Shown: positions 11,139-25,688, counted from the first letter of the stretch. The stretch: DNA of 64,000 bases from Dryococelus australis (GCA_029891345.1 CM056995.1:79361895-79425894), one strand, 5' to 3'. The notes: a model not told the origin generated them from the sequence alone. Made by a program: numbers and translations.

Positions 11139-12520
11139 ATTGGCAACGAGGATGGCAAAAATCGCATTAGAAAAATGTGAAGCCGGCAAAGAGGACTGAA
11201 ATTTGTACGGTAAATGCTTGGAACAATATTTTATTGCCAATGACATTGACGAAGGTGACGACTCAAGAATAGAAAAGCCATTTTGATCTCGTCTCTAGGG
11301 AAAGTGACGTACAAGCTGTAACGTGATTTATGCATGCCAGTTAAATTGCCTGACACTTCATTCAGAACTAATTCCCATCCTGCAGACATATTATTCTCCT
11401 GCGCCATCAGTGATTGCAGCTTCCATAAATTTCACCAATGTTTACAACCAAGCACAGAGTCCATTGCACAGTTCATTGCAGGCCTGTAGAAATGTGCACG
11501 TCACTGCAATTTTGGAACATTTCTTGATCAAGCATTACATGATCAATTTGTTGTGGGGCTCCGCAACAAGGAAATTACACAGGTTTTACATCTGGAAAGT
11601 GAAACGTTGTCGTTTGATAAAGCTGTGAAAATCGCTTTGTCCTATGAAAAGGCAGCAGAAAATATGGCGGCTGTGTCAAGAGACTGTGAGTACTACATCC
11701 CAGATACTAATGCAGAGATACACAAGATACTTTCACTCGTGTGTTCAGGACTCTCACAACCATCATCGTGAAAAACATTCCCACGTCTTTTGAAAGTAAC
11801 CAGGCAGTCACAAATAGTGCTGCTTACAACACTAACAAAAGTGTGAAAGACAAAGATGCAGTATGTTTTTGTAGTGGTAAACCTAACCACTTTGCTTCCA
11901 AGTACAGGCTTAGAGGATACAAATGCCATAACTGCAACAACTGGGTCACATACGTGTAATGAGTCATCTTCATAACCCTCAAGGCAATGTTATGCAGCAA
12001 AATTACGTTGTTGGAGATTTCCACGTTGATGATAAAGAATATCATCCAGAGCAAGATAACCAAGACACATGGTTACATCTATCCATCAATAGTACTGATG
12101 TACAGCCATGGTTAAGAAAAGTGCAACTTGCATTGGTAGTGCTTGAAATGGAAGTGTTCAGTGGACAGCAATATCGTATGATAGACAACACTTCTCAAAT
12201 TGCATTATCCAAAACACAAATGTCAGACTATGCTCATATACAGGTGGCGAGTTGTGACCAAGTGGTATGATAACAGTAGAGGTTAAGTATAGTAGCACAT
12301 GCAAAAAACGACCATTATTTGTTGTGCCTAATGGTGGACTTCCTTTATTAGGCTGGGAGCCTTAAATCTATCCAAACTGGTTTTCCTAATACATGAATAT
12401 GATTCCTGTGATGATAGTGATAAGAGGGTGCGACAGCTCATACACAAATTCTCCCAGCAGTTTGATGGTGGTTTGGGCAAGATGGTTTCCATGATCTCCA
12501 TGGTAGTATAGCTATGTTAC
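11139..12520 (+). pseudogene. Ty3/gypsy gag-protease remnant (K02A2.6-like)
   Basis: Reading through several frame changes, this block shows an N-terminal LEQYFIANDI capsid segment (about 11218), a capsid C-terminal part with LRNKEITQVLHLE and FDKAVKIALSYEKAAENM (about 11556-11665), and two zinc-knuckle-like segments (CFCSGKPNHFASKY and KCHNCNNW, about 11866-11943). Protease-like sequence ending in VVPNGGLPLLGWEP (about 12318-12363) and the linker QLIHKFSQQFDGGLGKM (about 12433-12484) precede where RT would start. This order fits gypsy elements of the K02A2.6-like type. There are many stops and at least four frame changes, and RT, RNase H and integrase are absent. It is a 5' fragment, truncated near 12520. 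Confidence 0.8.
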
Positions 12521-13964
12521 TGTGGATCTCGTTAGGTCTGTGATATATTTTATAGTAATATTCTTTAAGATGTTGCATAAATCATGCTTTTTACCTTCTG
12601 TGTTCTCTAAGTCAAACAGGACAATGCTAAATGACATAATCACAGAATTGGTCAAATGTCTCCTATATAGGTACCTAGTGATGAAAAGTACAAAACTGAC
12701 TTCACCACTGCTGAAAACTTCATACTAAGTCACACAAGAATTTTGTTTAAACTTGTGCAGGCAGGACAAACAGCATGAAAATGATGGCCAAACATGTAAC
12801 TAAAATGGAAATCTGCAAGTTTTTCCATCTTCATACTGAGTCAACAACATTGATAACAGGGTGCTGATGCTAACTGGAGCTGACTGCTCTGCCTGAGTGA
12901 CAGATTTGTTTTTCTGGCCAAGCCAAAGAATGGATGAGGTAAGATAAGATAGGGGTGTAGCAGCAATGGAATGAGGATGGGGAGGAAATAAAAGTACTTT
13001 GAGAAAAACCCTAAACAATGTTTAGTGTCCACCACATTCCCCACAAAAGAATCTCCACCAGGAAAATTCCCATCCATCAAAGCCTGGAATTTAACAGGCG
13101 ACCCAAGCACTGGGAGGCTTTTGACTACCCACTGAACTAACTGTGAGTCCAAAAACATGTTATAATATATTTAGAAGAAGGAAAGAAAGAAAAAAGCAAT
13201 AACAGATAAAATTGAAATGTTCTTCTCAATTAGGGAATCCATTTAATACATCAAAAGGAGACTACATTAATTTCAGATGAATCACATACTTAACAAAAAA
13301 GTTACTTGGGTAACAAGAACTGTGCTATGTTCACCACTCAACATAAATTAACAAACTGAAAAAGATCTTCAGTGAGGCAGGATCATCTCTGCCACTAAAA
13401 TTAGCAGCATGTAGAACTGGATGAGTGGGAGTGGGGTTTATATTGGGATGTCCACATTAAGTAATCCTGGCCTCAGACAGTCAGTCTGTTCTAAACCACC
13501 TGCTGCACCGAGAGTCACACACTTGCGCCACATTGGGCTGCGTGCCCACAAAAATAAATACAAGTTCCGTGCAAAACACCAATGAAAAAGAGCCACATAT
13601 ATCTATAGCAAGAAGTAAAAAATAGTTCGTCCACAAACAGGGGTGTAGAAATCTCGCATATGAAACTAAAACAGCAATGAAATATCTTGTGAATTCTCAT
13701 AACATTTATAATTTAAGCATAATCTTATAGAGACATTTTTTAACATTTTCCATTCTGTGATCAAAATAATTTCTTTCAGGTGATATGTAAGTTATTCATG
13801 TACATATTTGTTGCTATGCTCTGAGGATTTTTTGTTGTAAGGTTAGTAAAACAGTAGGTATGTAGTAGTATGATGATGATTTAACAGATAGTACATGAAT
13901 GAGTGTGGTTAAATATACAATAGATGTATTTTATTTACAATTTACAACATGGCACAAATTAAAT
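12521..13964. other. No gene recognised
   Basis: Moderately AT-rich. A somewhat GC-richer patch at 12860-13160 reads like a decayed dispersed repeat (minus-strand open frames of 72 and 105 codons with no domain). Nothing else could be assigned. Confidence 0.5.
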
Positions 13965-13965
13965 A

Positions 13966-14105
13966 TGGCTACGGATGGGCAGATACTACATTTTCTTGAT
14001 ACTCGATACCAGTTTTGATACAAAAATATTTTCACGATACTCAATACCGATACTTTTCTTGATACTAAATTAAAATTGTCATGAACACAAAACAACTTGG
14101 CTAAG
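13966..14105. mobile_element. hAT element end fragment
   Basis: The sequence TACGGATGGGCAGATACTAC followed by TTTTCTTGATACTCGATACCAG and more GATACT motifs is a clear relative of the left end of the intact hAT element at 38972 (TAGGGGTGGGACGATACTAT, then TTTTCGATACTTGATGCTCA). No matching right end or target duplication was found nearby, so only one terminus seems to remain. Confidence 0.6.
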
Positions 14106-14109
14106 AAAA

Positions 14110-17100
14110 TTGCTCATTTTATTAGTGTTATTGACACATGCTGAAACTATATAAAAACCCACATTACACTGGAAACAAATGGTGGACGGTCTGTAACCCA
14201 AACCTCCTTAACCAATGATAAACCAACACAGTCTCCTTTGATTCTATAGAATCATGTTTCCACAGTAAAGGCTGTAATCAAACTTTGAGGAAAATTATAG
14301 CTCAGTACACACTTATTTTGCAATATTTTTGCAGCTTTTTTAATTTTATTTTGCGACTTCAAGCTACTTACTGTAACGTTAAATAAATGTTGTAATTATC
14401 TTATACACCCATTGTAGCCTAGCCCATGGAATACGTGGGTTAGGCCATGACAGGTGTATCAAATAATTATGGTATTTATTTTTGTGAATATTTAATAATA
14501 CAGTTGCATCAGATAATTATGGTATTTGTGGGATATACAATAACTACTCAGTGTGGACAACATTAAAACTTCATACCTTGTTGGTCGTTGTAGTTTTATT
14601 TTTCTAAGTTCATAAAAAAAAATAGTATTTACCATCAACTTGAAGGTAACATAAAAAAAATCTTTCAAATCAGTGACACGATGAGGTGATAGCACTTTTT
14701 GGCTCTACTACATCCTTGTATAGAACTGAGAGCATATCACAGCTATAATTTAAAGTTGATAAGTTAAATTACAATATGTATTGCCAAATAAAACTACTTG
14801 CAATTTTATATGTTAATGATCACTAAGAAAAAGTGTGTGGTAAATTTATGGTCATGCACTAAGATGGTGAAATGCTTACAGAGGAGCAGCAATAAGTTAG
14901 GGGTTGTATTTTGAATTTTTTACTAACTCATGAGGCATAAACCATATGTGTAAATCTGTCACATCTGCAATAGTCAAACAGAAATTATTTAAGACATATT
15001 TTACAACACACAGATTCTCGTTTGTTATTTACCTAAACAAATGAGACAGCAGGAACCAACTTTATATTTTTTAAGTTCCTTGCATACATGCATGCTAGGA
15101 GACATTTCCATTTCTAACTAACATTGTTGTAATAGAAGAAGGATTTAAATTAGTTGTGCAGTGTATTCTCAGAGGATGTTCCCTCCGGTACATTGGAAGA
15201 AACTTGGCTGAAGCCCAACAGTGAACTCAGTGTCACTGGAGCTAAGGACTCCTCCAGTTGCCACCAATCTACACTGGGCAAAAACCACAGCTATGTCCGT
15301 ATGGTTGATGGCGCATCTGTATTAATTCAAGTTCCATGGCAAATGGTCGCCCATGCCATTACTGGCCTTCATGGAAGTTCCCCCTATGGAGATGGAATTC
15401 CAAACTAGTTTTCTCACCCTGAATACTACTTCCCTCTGCCACAGGTATGAAGCACACAAAAAGGTAAACTATGGATTTACCAAAGAAAACATCCACTCAG
15501 TTCTCCTTTCTGGCATCCTACCTGATTAGGAACATAGTTTCCTAGGTGATGATACCAAGTGTACCTGCATACCTGGGTTTATCAGAACATCCATGAAGAT
15601 GGGCCACCAAGGGCAAGTAACTGCACCTTGTCCGTCCCCAGTCATGTTACAAGGTACTGCATCGCAGGATCCTTTGCGAGAACATGATGGCATGCACTTG
15701 TCACTACCAGTATTCCTTGCACAATCCACCCCTACGCTCATCCGAGTAATTAGAGCCTGAGTTCTACCTGCCTATAACTAGAGAAGTGCACTATTCTTTG
15801 TCACTTACAGGTATGTATGAGAGTTTGTTAAAGGGCACTATTAAGGTTAGATGCAGGATCACATATTCCCTGCCAATAGTGCCTTTTAGAAAGTATACTA
15901 GCTGTCTCGTCTCTAGGCTCTACCAGTAAGGCACCTAGAGGGTGACCACTATTAATGCCATGCAGCCACGTGAGTCGCCAACAGCAGTCGGAACCTGGCA
16001 GAGTATAGGCAGCTGGCTAAAAAATAAAATACGGTGAGCTCTGTTTATTTACTAACTGCTCTTCGCCCTTTACATTCCTATGCCATGCCAATGCATGGAA
16101 AAATGTCTGCCTGTAGACACAGAAAAATTATGGTGCATTCTAAAACACATAAAAAGCAATGCAACATAATCCTGATAACTGGAGATCTCATTCAGCAGAC
16201 TGGAATAAGGAATTTAAAATATTATAACTGGGTCAACAAAGAAGAGTAACCTTACAACCAAGGTGTGTCTCTACAGGGACCTCACATTAGGCTACTTGAC
16301 AGACTGCAACTAAGTCTACCAACTAGCAAAAGAGTACAGAACAAAAGAAAGCCCACTAAGAAGTGCTGCAAGCAAAACTCTTGGCAAAGCAACAGAGTGC
16401 CATAGGCATCTCTGTGCATAAGCTCAGGTACCATATGATAGGGCCGGCATAGTGTTACAAGTGTACACACATATGGAGACCAAGCTAACGAAGAATGAAG
16501 TTCCTTAACAGCTCTGCCTGGTCGGCGCATGTTATAGAGGTTTGATAGAAAATTTGTGGTTCAAAAACTGTTAGATATTTTATAGTGGTGCCTAAATATG
16601 ATAAGCACTTTAAAAACCTTACCTTCCTAAAGCCCAGTTCCAAGTTCCCATTTTAACTCCAAGGATACATTTTTTGTGCATTAAAATGGCTAAAATGTTT
16701 TCAGAATCAGTTTTAGCTGCAAAAATTTTTTATACACATAATTCACAGCTGTCTTTTAGACATGCATCATAATTTTATCTATATAAGTGTACCATAAAAA
16801 TATAGTCACTGCTTAAAATCACATTCAGGTGAGTTGCCAGTAGAAAGACTGCATGCCAGTTGAGCTCCTTGTGGTAGAAGAGAGGAGACAAGTATTCAGT
16901 AATCAAGAGTCAATCTTAGAGCTCACGCTTTGGCATCGAAAGCACAAAATAGCTGCAGGCAGGTGGAACCCTAAATCACAGCACTCTGCGCAGCAAAAAC
17001 TCGGCTGCACACCTCTCTCTCACATGTGCGAAACATATCTCACTTCTTGCCTCGTGATGTTATGCACAGCTAGGCAACACAGGCCATGCTGCCTATCCTG

Positions 17101-20100
17101 GGAGGGTACTCAAACAAAGTGCAGCAAGCAACATACTGACGCCGTCAGGTGAGACATGAGACGAACGATGACACAAATACTTACTGGTAATTTGGGCGCC
17201 AGTGGTGCTTCCTAATCACCGCACTATTGAGACTCAGGGTTCTCAGGTATGCTGTGGGTTCTGTGTGTCCATCTCACCCGTGTGTACTTACAAACACGTA
17301 GGCAATACTAAACTTTTTACTAAACATCACTGGAAATAAACACTTAGTAAAACCTATGTGGCTAGGACACTGTCACTACTGAATAAATGACATAAGTTCA
17401 CTGTAGACTTACTTTTATTGTTATTATGCATACACATCAACGAGCCAATGAAATTATTATCTCGGTCATGACTAGCCAATTCCGCTTGGGTGTACCCAGC
17501 CCGCAATTACTCTAGCGTATGCCTAGATGGATGATCTCACCGAGGTGCTTGAAAGAACAGCCTTCACAAGGGAACAGGACAGACAGCCGCTAGGGTGGAC
17601 TGATGGTGTTTCCCTGAAGACAGGGCACTGTGAATTACAAATGAAACCCTTAATACATATTAACACGTGTGACTACTCGGCATCATTAATGCAAACTCGT
17701 CGGGGTTCGCCCTCCAGCACGTGGGTAGTGTGGTGATGGCCTATACACAGAGCCAGCTAGGATGGAAATAATTGCACCGTACACTAATTACAAAATTACA
17801 TAAACCCTTGAATGATACATAAAACAAGATGGAATACGAGATGAATATTCACAATAAACACACACATGTGTGAAAACCAACTTAGATGGCGCGGATGCCG
17901 CCGGATGAAGTTCGTAGCGGACCACGTGGTGCAGGTGAAATTGCAATATTTTTGTGTGGGAACGGCAAATTAAAGTCAGAGAAAAGGTTATTCTTACTGA
18001 GAAAATTATTCTCTTTATGAATGCAGTGGTTACAGGCGTGTAACATGCCTAATGGCGGTAAAATCAAACATTACTGTGACCCTGTGGTCAAGAACAAAAA
18101 GCATAAATTTACTTGACAAATACATTGAACCCTAAATAAAATTGACATAGAACCCTTAAATAAATTATTGCACATACGATGTTACATAAATAAGCTCTCA
18201 AATGCAACGATGGCGTATACAAAGACTTGACGTAGGTCTGCCACATGGTTATACATGATGTCGCCGTAAAATATTCAAACACGAAAAATACCCTCAAATA
18301 CATACATAAAAATAAGGCTCTTAAAAATGTGAGTCGGAATAATGCAGAAGTTACAATGAAATGCCATAAACATAGGCGGATGGTGCCTGATTCAAATTGC
18401 ATGACCTCTCCAACATCTTTCTCCTCCTTCTCCTCGATTAAGTTAAAAATGCCTCAAGGGCGCAAGAAATTAATAAAGCGGAAGTATAATGCAGGGAAAA
18501 ATGTCTGGTAAAAACGTACGCAAGCAAAGGTTAACTGGTAAACTAAATTAAGTATGGAAACCTAAATCAGTGAACAAAAGTTGTAGTGCGTAAATGACAG
18601 TGTCTTACCTCACCAGCTCTCCTCGACAAACTGTTTAGATACAAGCATCGACGGACCTACCATGGCTGCCTACAGGGTTCACATAAGCGGAAGTGCTATG
18701 CACGCAGAGTAAAATATTTTATTAGTGAAAACAAAATGGCACAAATTAAATTAAATATTGTTTTACATTTCTTTAATTTTCTTATGAATTTCAATATTAT
18801 TTTAGTGTCTCTTTATGATGGCATTCACTCCGGAATATTAAGTGTTTTTAATCTCGGTGTCATGGCCACTTTGGATTTTATAACCAAACAATTTAAAATA
18901 GTAACAAACACATATTAAACACTGCAAATACAATAGGACACATTTTACACTAAAAATAACATTTATACGAAAGTTCAAAATTATTGGCCTCTTTGCGCAC
19001 ATGCGGGACACGTGATACATGCAATGTGAGCACCGTCATGGGCTCCAGCGCCGCTGGCTGTTAGCCGGCATCAATATAAAAAATGTACACACCAGCATAC
19101 ACATATTCCCATGCAAACACAATAACTGAGAATGTAACAGTCTACTCACCAGTCCAAGATTCTGACCAGAAAGTAGTTCGGTTTCGTTCTTGTCAGTACT
19201 GTTGGAATTTCCTGGCACAGCAGCATGTTTCTCCAGAGCATCATCACTTGAAGTACTGTAACACCACACACACAGAGAATATGTTTTATTCATGCATTTA
19301 ATAGAGTATCTTCACTTTTCTGACGCATGATTGTATATTTTAATTTCCTATAAATACTATTTTATTTGCATATTTTTTAATTTTCTAAACCAGTTTTGAT
19401 ATCTTATAGAATACCCTTTTACATAGGTATAATTCAAACAAAACTGGCTACACATTTTAGAAGTTTCAATATGTCTGTGACAAGAGATATATGTATGTTG
19501 AATATCTTTGACTAACACCGTTAAAAGTATTTGTAATACAACAGCATTTGGGGTCTTTCTTTACGTAAAACTACACACCACCCTAGCCTTAAACCTTCTA
19601 TTATAGCCTCTACAGCAGCAGTAAGCAAAAATTGTTGCCACCTTTCCAGAGAAACTAGATGCTAGCTGATAAGACATTGCCTCACTGAAAGTGAAGGGAG
19701 CTGTTTCAGGCCAGTAAGCTGTACCCAACATAATGGGCGCCAACTTCAACATTTCCATGCTCAGCATATCAACAATAGTCCCCTGCAGACCGGGTTCCCA
19801 CTCCACACCACCAAAAAAACACAAAAAGTGAAGCACAGTCGATACAGCACACTGTAATTTTTGTACTAGCGCTACCAGTGCATTGCTGCTCTAGTGTGAA
19901 AACCTAAGGTCTGCTACTGACAACTTTCACAACAAACTAACACTAATCTTGTAATGAAAAGGCACAAACACCTTATCATAACCTAGCATCCTTCCATTCT
20001 CAGCCACCTGAGTAATGACAGCTATTAGATCTGTCAGTAGAGATCATGACATAGAAACAACTTTCACCATGGCTGCATCACATTCAAGCGCAACCTGGAT

Positions 20101-22544
20101 CAGTGTAGTTGCAAAGCCTCTGCCCCTTTGTGAACTAGGAAGCTGTTGCTCCGTTCACTGGGTATTTGAGTGGTTGGAGCCCCTTCCGAGTATCTCAATG
20201 ACTAGCCTTACGGCTCTTGTAGGTGCAGATATGGAAGTATGAGTAGCGGAGAAATCAGTTTGTATTTGTGGCTTAAAATGGGAGAGCGGGGGGGGGGGGG
20301 GTAGATATGATTTGGTGTTTTACGGTGGCAGGTAGTGTAGGCCTGACAGAATGGTAAAAGACTGATGTATAGTTTATATGGGTTTACTGGGAATAAACCA
20401 CACATAACCCAGCCTGTGCTCAGGTGCTTGAAGGACAGGGTAGCCTGACTGCCCAGAAAGTCAATTATTCTTGTGGGAATAATGGGGTGAGGGTGACCCC
20501 TGTGAAGCAAAGTTCTAGGCCCCTGATGCGGGTGTGTCAGCATGGTGGTAAAGACTCTCTATCCTTGGACTGAGAGGATGCGTATCAAGAGAGATGAGCT
20601 AGTGCACAGAGCACAGTAGATAGTCTTGCAGGTGTATCTTGCATGAAGATGTTTGGTAGACAGCTGGACAATGCTGGGTAGTGGCAAAAGAACTGCCCCG
20701 AGCCATTGTTTCTTATCGAGCCTATACTAACCAAATTTACACTGGCCCAGCAGGGAGCGAATAAGAGAGGGAAAGAAATGGAGGAGAGGGAACTTGTTTC
20801 CTTGCTGCGGGTTCTGTTTGCCTGGCTGGAAGGCCGGTCTAAGGGGCAGGATGCAATCAAGATGGGAAAACCAAGGGTTGCCTGCATCCAGGCAGCAGCA
20901 GACTTTTTGGGCCCACATGAAAGTGACAGTGTTCATGTTGTGGGTGTCTGGAGATGGCGAGGCTTAGCGGGGGCAGACGCGTGCACGTGAAGCAGAGGCT
21001 CAGAAGGGGATCACGTACAATGTCAATATGCTGCCTGGCTTGACACGTGACAGTAGGGACATCTCAGCATTAGCAAGAGATGAATTAATGATGAGGAATG
21101 GTAGTCCAAGTTGTACTTTTGTATCCCCATATGTTCTACCTTGTAAATGTGTGTTTTAGCATCATTACGAGTACAACTAAAGTTCATGCAACATAACTTT
21201 GTATGTTGCTGACCATCACTGACATACATAAAGCCCTTGCTAGAGACACCTGCATCTCAGCCCGGAGGCACAGCACATTCCAAGGCCAACACTCAGCTGG
21301 GCAGTTAAGACAGTGCTGAGGAAACCTGTTTTGCCAGCTCCCTGTCACTACTGAACTCATACTACCCTGAGATCCTCTTTCTAGCTCGAATACTAACTAT
21401 AGTCCATTCAGGGTTACTTCCAACTTTACTGAAGCCTTGCTTAACTTCTACTTTCAGGATATTCTTCCATCTCATGCAAACATCTAGGGCACTACACCAT
21501 AGGGACAACACACCACATTTGTGCACACTCAGTTAAATAATATTTTGCATAATAACTATTTCTCTTAGTAAGCATTACCAACATACTGTACCTATTTTCT
21601 CCCTGGTTTGTTCATATAAATTATAAATTAAATATTATAGTTTATAGCTAAAATATAAATATTCAGTTTAACTAAAAGTAAGTTACTTTTATGTTAACAC
21701 AAGTATAAAATGCTCGTGATAAATTACATATTCAGGAAACAACCAAACATGTCATACATGGGTTGATTTTTCAAATGTTTAATTGAAAAAGTATGACGAA
21801 ACTGTAAATAAGACTACAGGTGGAGCTGTCTCAACACTTCTATAACTGTCATCTCTTACACATTCAGCAAAGGACCAGGACACTGTCATACTGATGGCCA
21901 GTATTATTTTTATAGATCAAAACTGCATATTTGTTACAGCCAGTTTTGTTGAATAAAATATTGTTCATGGATTAAGACAATGAACTACAGTTTTTTTGGT
22001 TTTTAATAATATGTCTCAATCATATGACTATAAAAAAAATTCAGATTCATTTGAATATTCTTATAAAAATCTTTATAATTTAAACACTCAAAAAAATACA
22101 TAGTCAATAGTACAATTATTTTATTCCACAAAACAATAACAAGGTAAATTACACCTTGCATATTACAGCACCACACATTGTTTTGAATCAAATATAGTCC
22201 GCAACCCTTTGAAAAATTCTGTCTTTATAAATTTATAATTACAAACATTATAATGAAAAGTGTAAGAACTCAGTTTATTTCTTTATTTGTCAAAACTTGG
22301 GTTTTTAAAATTTTTATTTATAGTTTTGAAAATATTATTTTGGAGCACATACCAACTTAACCATAGGATTTAACCTTTTTCTCATTAGAAAACTTAATTT
22401 ATGTAAGGTTTTTTTACTTAAAAAAGTTCCCAAGAACCTAACACAACTTCAAAGCAGGACATACTGGATTAACTAAAACAATTTTGGATGCAGGGCTTGT
22501 GCAAAAAGCAACTACTGACACTGAACTTACTACAGGTGTATTAC
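14110..22544. other. Long stretch with no gene recognised
   Basis: Mostly AT-rich DNA with GC-richer islands at about 15150-16010, 16850-17260, 17480-17760 and 19980-21050 that look like old dispersed repeats, not exons. Open frames here are short and share no motif with known families. A 14-base poly-G run occurs at about 20288-20301. A near-repeat of the phrase AATAATTATGGTATTT occurs at 14462 and 14513. No tRNA, rRNA or transposase fragment was recognised. Confidence 0.5.
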
Positions 22545-22629
22545 CGGCAGAATGTGTAGCGTCTAAGCGAGATCTCGCGGTATCCCCATGACCAGCAGGA
22601 TATAGATGTGTCGCGGACATAGAGACATA
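22545..22629 (-). CDS. Weak candidate exon, gene unknown
   Basis: On the minus strand, GCGTGCAG precedes 85 bp that stay open in two frames and end at a fair donor (GCCG|GTAATA). One frame reads YVSMSATHLYPAGHGDTARS and continues without a stop. The block is GC-richer than its flanks. It lies 22 kb downstream of the PHLDB-like exons on the same strand, but its open phase does not join directly to the exon ending at 44440. If it belongs to that gene, an additional exon is needed between them. No homology is recognised, and chance is a real possibility. Confidence 0.2.
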
Positions 22630-23720
22630 CTGCACGCACATATGATATCACACACTGCACAGGATTCATTCTTGTTACCACATATTTCCTTTTCTCAAAC
22701 TGTCCAACACTATTAAATTTTGAAAGCCACTTGGGTTTGAATTATATTGCACATTTAATCAATACTCACATAACACCTTCAAAATTTTACATAAACCATG
22801 GATGTATGAAATACATCACAAACATAACAAATTATATTCTTGAGAGGTAAACTATTTCTAAGCTTCTTCAACAAGCCTTGAAATAAACTATAAAGATCTA
22901 CATTCTTCAATATGAGCGGCTCCAGATTTTACTTCACACCCAACATTTCAAACTGTACATGTTCTTCATCACAAATCATGTTTTGTGGTAATAAGAGAAA
23001 TGAGATAAAAACATTTCCTCTTTCCATCCAAACTTCATATACGTAAAGCTAGCAAGCTTTCTCTGAACCATCACCATGGCTTACAATCTGTCTCTTATCA
23101 AGCAAGCTTACTGATAAAGAGATAACCATTCCCTACTGTTTTTATAGTAAGATAAAACATCAAAACCACAGACACAATAAGCACATAAAAGACTGCAAGT
23201 ATTTTGTGTTGATCACTTACTTGGTTGGTCATCTTCTGTGCACATGATGACATGTGAAGCATTGGAAAGAAAAACAGTCAATAAACATTGACTTTCGAAG
23301 TGTGTATACACAAAGCCACAACTATGTGAGCTTCAGTAAAGTTACAACTCTCCTACAAAATTATTATATTTCACTCTACCATATTTAGTTGTTAAACTAT
23401 CAACTCAAAAAATCTAAGCTAACAGGTAACGTTGAAATATTTTTTATCTTATGTCAATTATAAAGACTGTCTTATAACTAAGTATTGATTATACTAACGT
23501 AAACCCAAAAATTAAATTATATTGCCAGAATAAAAATTAATAAATAATAATAAAAAAAAAGATACCACATGTACAATATATAATTACTGTGTTTATAGAC
23601 CACACAAATTAAGTGTATTGTTTAAACTCAGTAATTGGCATTTGGTACTGCTAGTACTGACTATAAATTCCATCTTCTTTAAGTAAATACAGTATAGTTA
23701 GTCAAGTTGTGAAAATACAA
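22630..23720. other. AT-rich, no gene recognised
   Basis: No open frame of note and no repeat structure. This is likely intronic or intergenic sequence. Confidence 0.5.
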
Positions 23721-24520
23721 CATTAAAAAATGTGATGCGTGACGCGCACTGACATATTATTAAATACGTCTTTGCCTTATCTTCACGTGTCAACACATCA
23801 CCCCAGGCAGGTGGATGACATGCTACCAGAGCCAACCAGCATACCCCTAAGCACCTAAGCAAGGGGCACCCACAGACATGGTATTCAAGACTTTCTTCAC
23901 CTTTACGTCAGATGTCATGCCACACCCCACGCATGATAGAAGTCAGCCACGCAGCCCAGCGATGCCCCTAAGCTCGTGGGAGCGATGCAACCTGCATATG
24001 AGGAAAACAGCACTTCCAGTCTCCCCGGGAGATAGTGGCCTTTGCTGCTAAGGGAAGAGCTCCAGCACAACTATACCCAACAGGCCGAAGGGCCCGCACC
24101 CAGCCGTCCATATAGGCGAGCGCTCAGCCCCGTTTCCCCAGTTTGATACTCGGCAGTTCGCTCCACCACCTAGTGTGCTGGAGCTCTCTGCTTATACTGC
24201 CTTCCTCACGAAGGACCCCCGCTACCTTCAAGACATCTTCCAGACCTTCAACCCCCGAAGTCTTCAGCCCCCCTTAACCCTCACTACCCCTCTGGTAGTG
24301 ACATCAGAATCCCTTCTGGACAACAGCATTAAAGTTAGTTAGGATCAGTTAGTATCATAGCCACCTAGCCACATCTGCTCTTGTCTAGCTTAGACCCAGG
24401 TCCCGTGTTCACCTAGTATTGCAGTAATTTAGTTCCATTTCAATTCATTGATAGTTAAGAATTAGTAAGGGCCACTGTGTATATTCCTCGCGGGAATAAA
24501 CACGTGATCTTACCTAACTT
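23721..24520 (+). repeat. GC-rich LTR-like block
   Basis: An abrupt change from AT-rich to GC-rich sequence at about 23730 leads into a block with a TATACTGCC phrase near 24193 and an AATAAA at 24495-24500 after TCGCGGG. Composition and signals resemble a retroelement LTR or 5' region. No second copy and no clear TG...CA ends were found, so this is tentative. Confidence 0.3.
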
Positions 24521-25688
24521 CTGAGTACACATTTCTGGGGTCATTGTAACTTTAATCCTAAGTAGGCATTGGTCCACTAAGGAAAAGCAGGAGACTGCAT
24601 CATTGAGACTTTTTTCTGAACATAGAATAGGACTGCGGACTCCCTTAACTGGGCGTACGTACATCTCAAACACACACATTAGACGGCCACCCATACTGTG
24701 GATAAGGTACGCCAAGGTACCTGGTGTACATGTATGGTAGAGCCACAACCACTAGAAATTCAATCCACAAGTTGGCTAGTCAGCCAGCCCCACCAATTCA
24801 CTCCATGCACCACATTTGGACCGCACTCACGACATGACTGGGCATTCTGATCAGCCTAGTGCTCCATGTACCGCGTTGTTAGTTTTGCCAGAAGGAGCAA
24901 TTGGACTGAATTTGGGTTGCCCAGCCACGGCTGGCTTCACACCTAGCTACGGATCCTTGTCGCCTGCTCTTTCTTTGCTTCGTAGACCTTAGTTCCTTCC
25001 TCTATGCCATACACCCATAGTAGGAGTGGTGCAAAGTGGAGAGCTAAGAGGGCAGCTACCACCTCTAAGCCTAGTTTGAACAGCAAACTAACACCAACTG
25101 TCCTCTGCTGTCTAGCCCCCGGGAACGAGCTCAAGCCACCCGCCAACTCTGGAGAGGTCTAACTTCCAGTTCCCCCCCTTCCCCACTCCCTCTTTCAACC
25201 ACATCACAAGATCGCCGGCAAGCCACATCCTATCGTAGAGAGATTTCACCAAAGACTTCCAGTACTTCTGGGAATAGCTAACCTGTGGTTCACACACCTG
25301 GACCAACTGACCTCCACAGGCTCCTACCAGCACCGCCAGCCACAACACTACCTTCGCTCAAGGACTAGGCCCGAGTTCCAGCCGGCAGCAGCAACAAAAG
25401 CGGCAGTCAGAAGCTACCCTGGACCATGCCCACTACAGGTAAACCAGTGTCTATGTGCAAACCAGCAGTGTGAAGAACCGCTCAACCCCCACCTGACTTT
25501 GTGCCGTGGCATCAAGCCACGCCACGCACCCCAGCTTATCAGCTTATACACCGACCATGGACCATTCAGTACCCAATCCAGTTGATGAAACTTGACCGGA
25601 GAGAGGGGAGTGAAACATTTAACACTAAGATGGGTGCCAGAATGTTTACAATCCAGAAGCGCGTATGAATTCCTCTTCTCCTGCCCCT
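24521..25688. other. GC-rich repeat interrupted by the Ty3/gypsy insertion
   Basis: This GC-rich stretch contains short open frames on both strands without recognised domains. On the plus strand a basic stretch (SRSGAKWRAKRAATTSK, about 25020-25070) could be part of a decayed gag. The element at 25689-32380 is inserted at its right edge, at CCCT 25685-25688. Confidence 0.4.

Noticed and set aside
18109-18511. Open frames on both strands, one with a Glu-rich start that might continue the PHLDB coiled coil
   Set aside because: The Glu-rich piece comes from a CTC/TCC-rich stretch, the rest is hydrophobic and unlike PHLDB proteins, and no splice sites fit.
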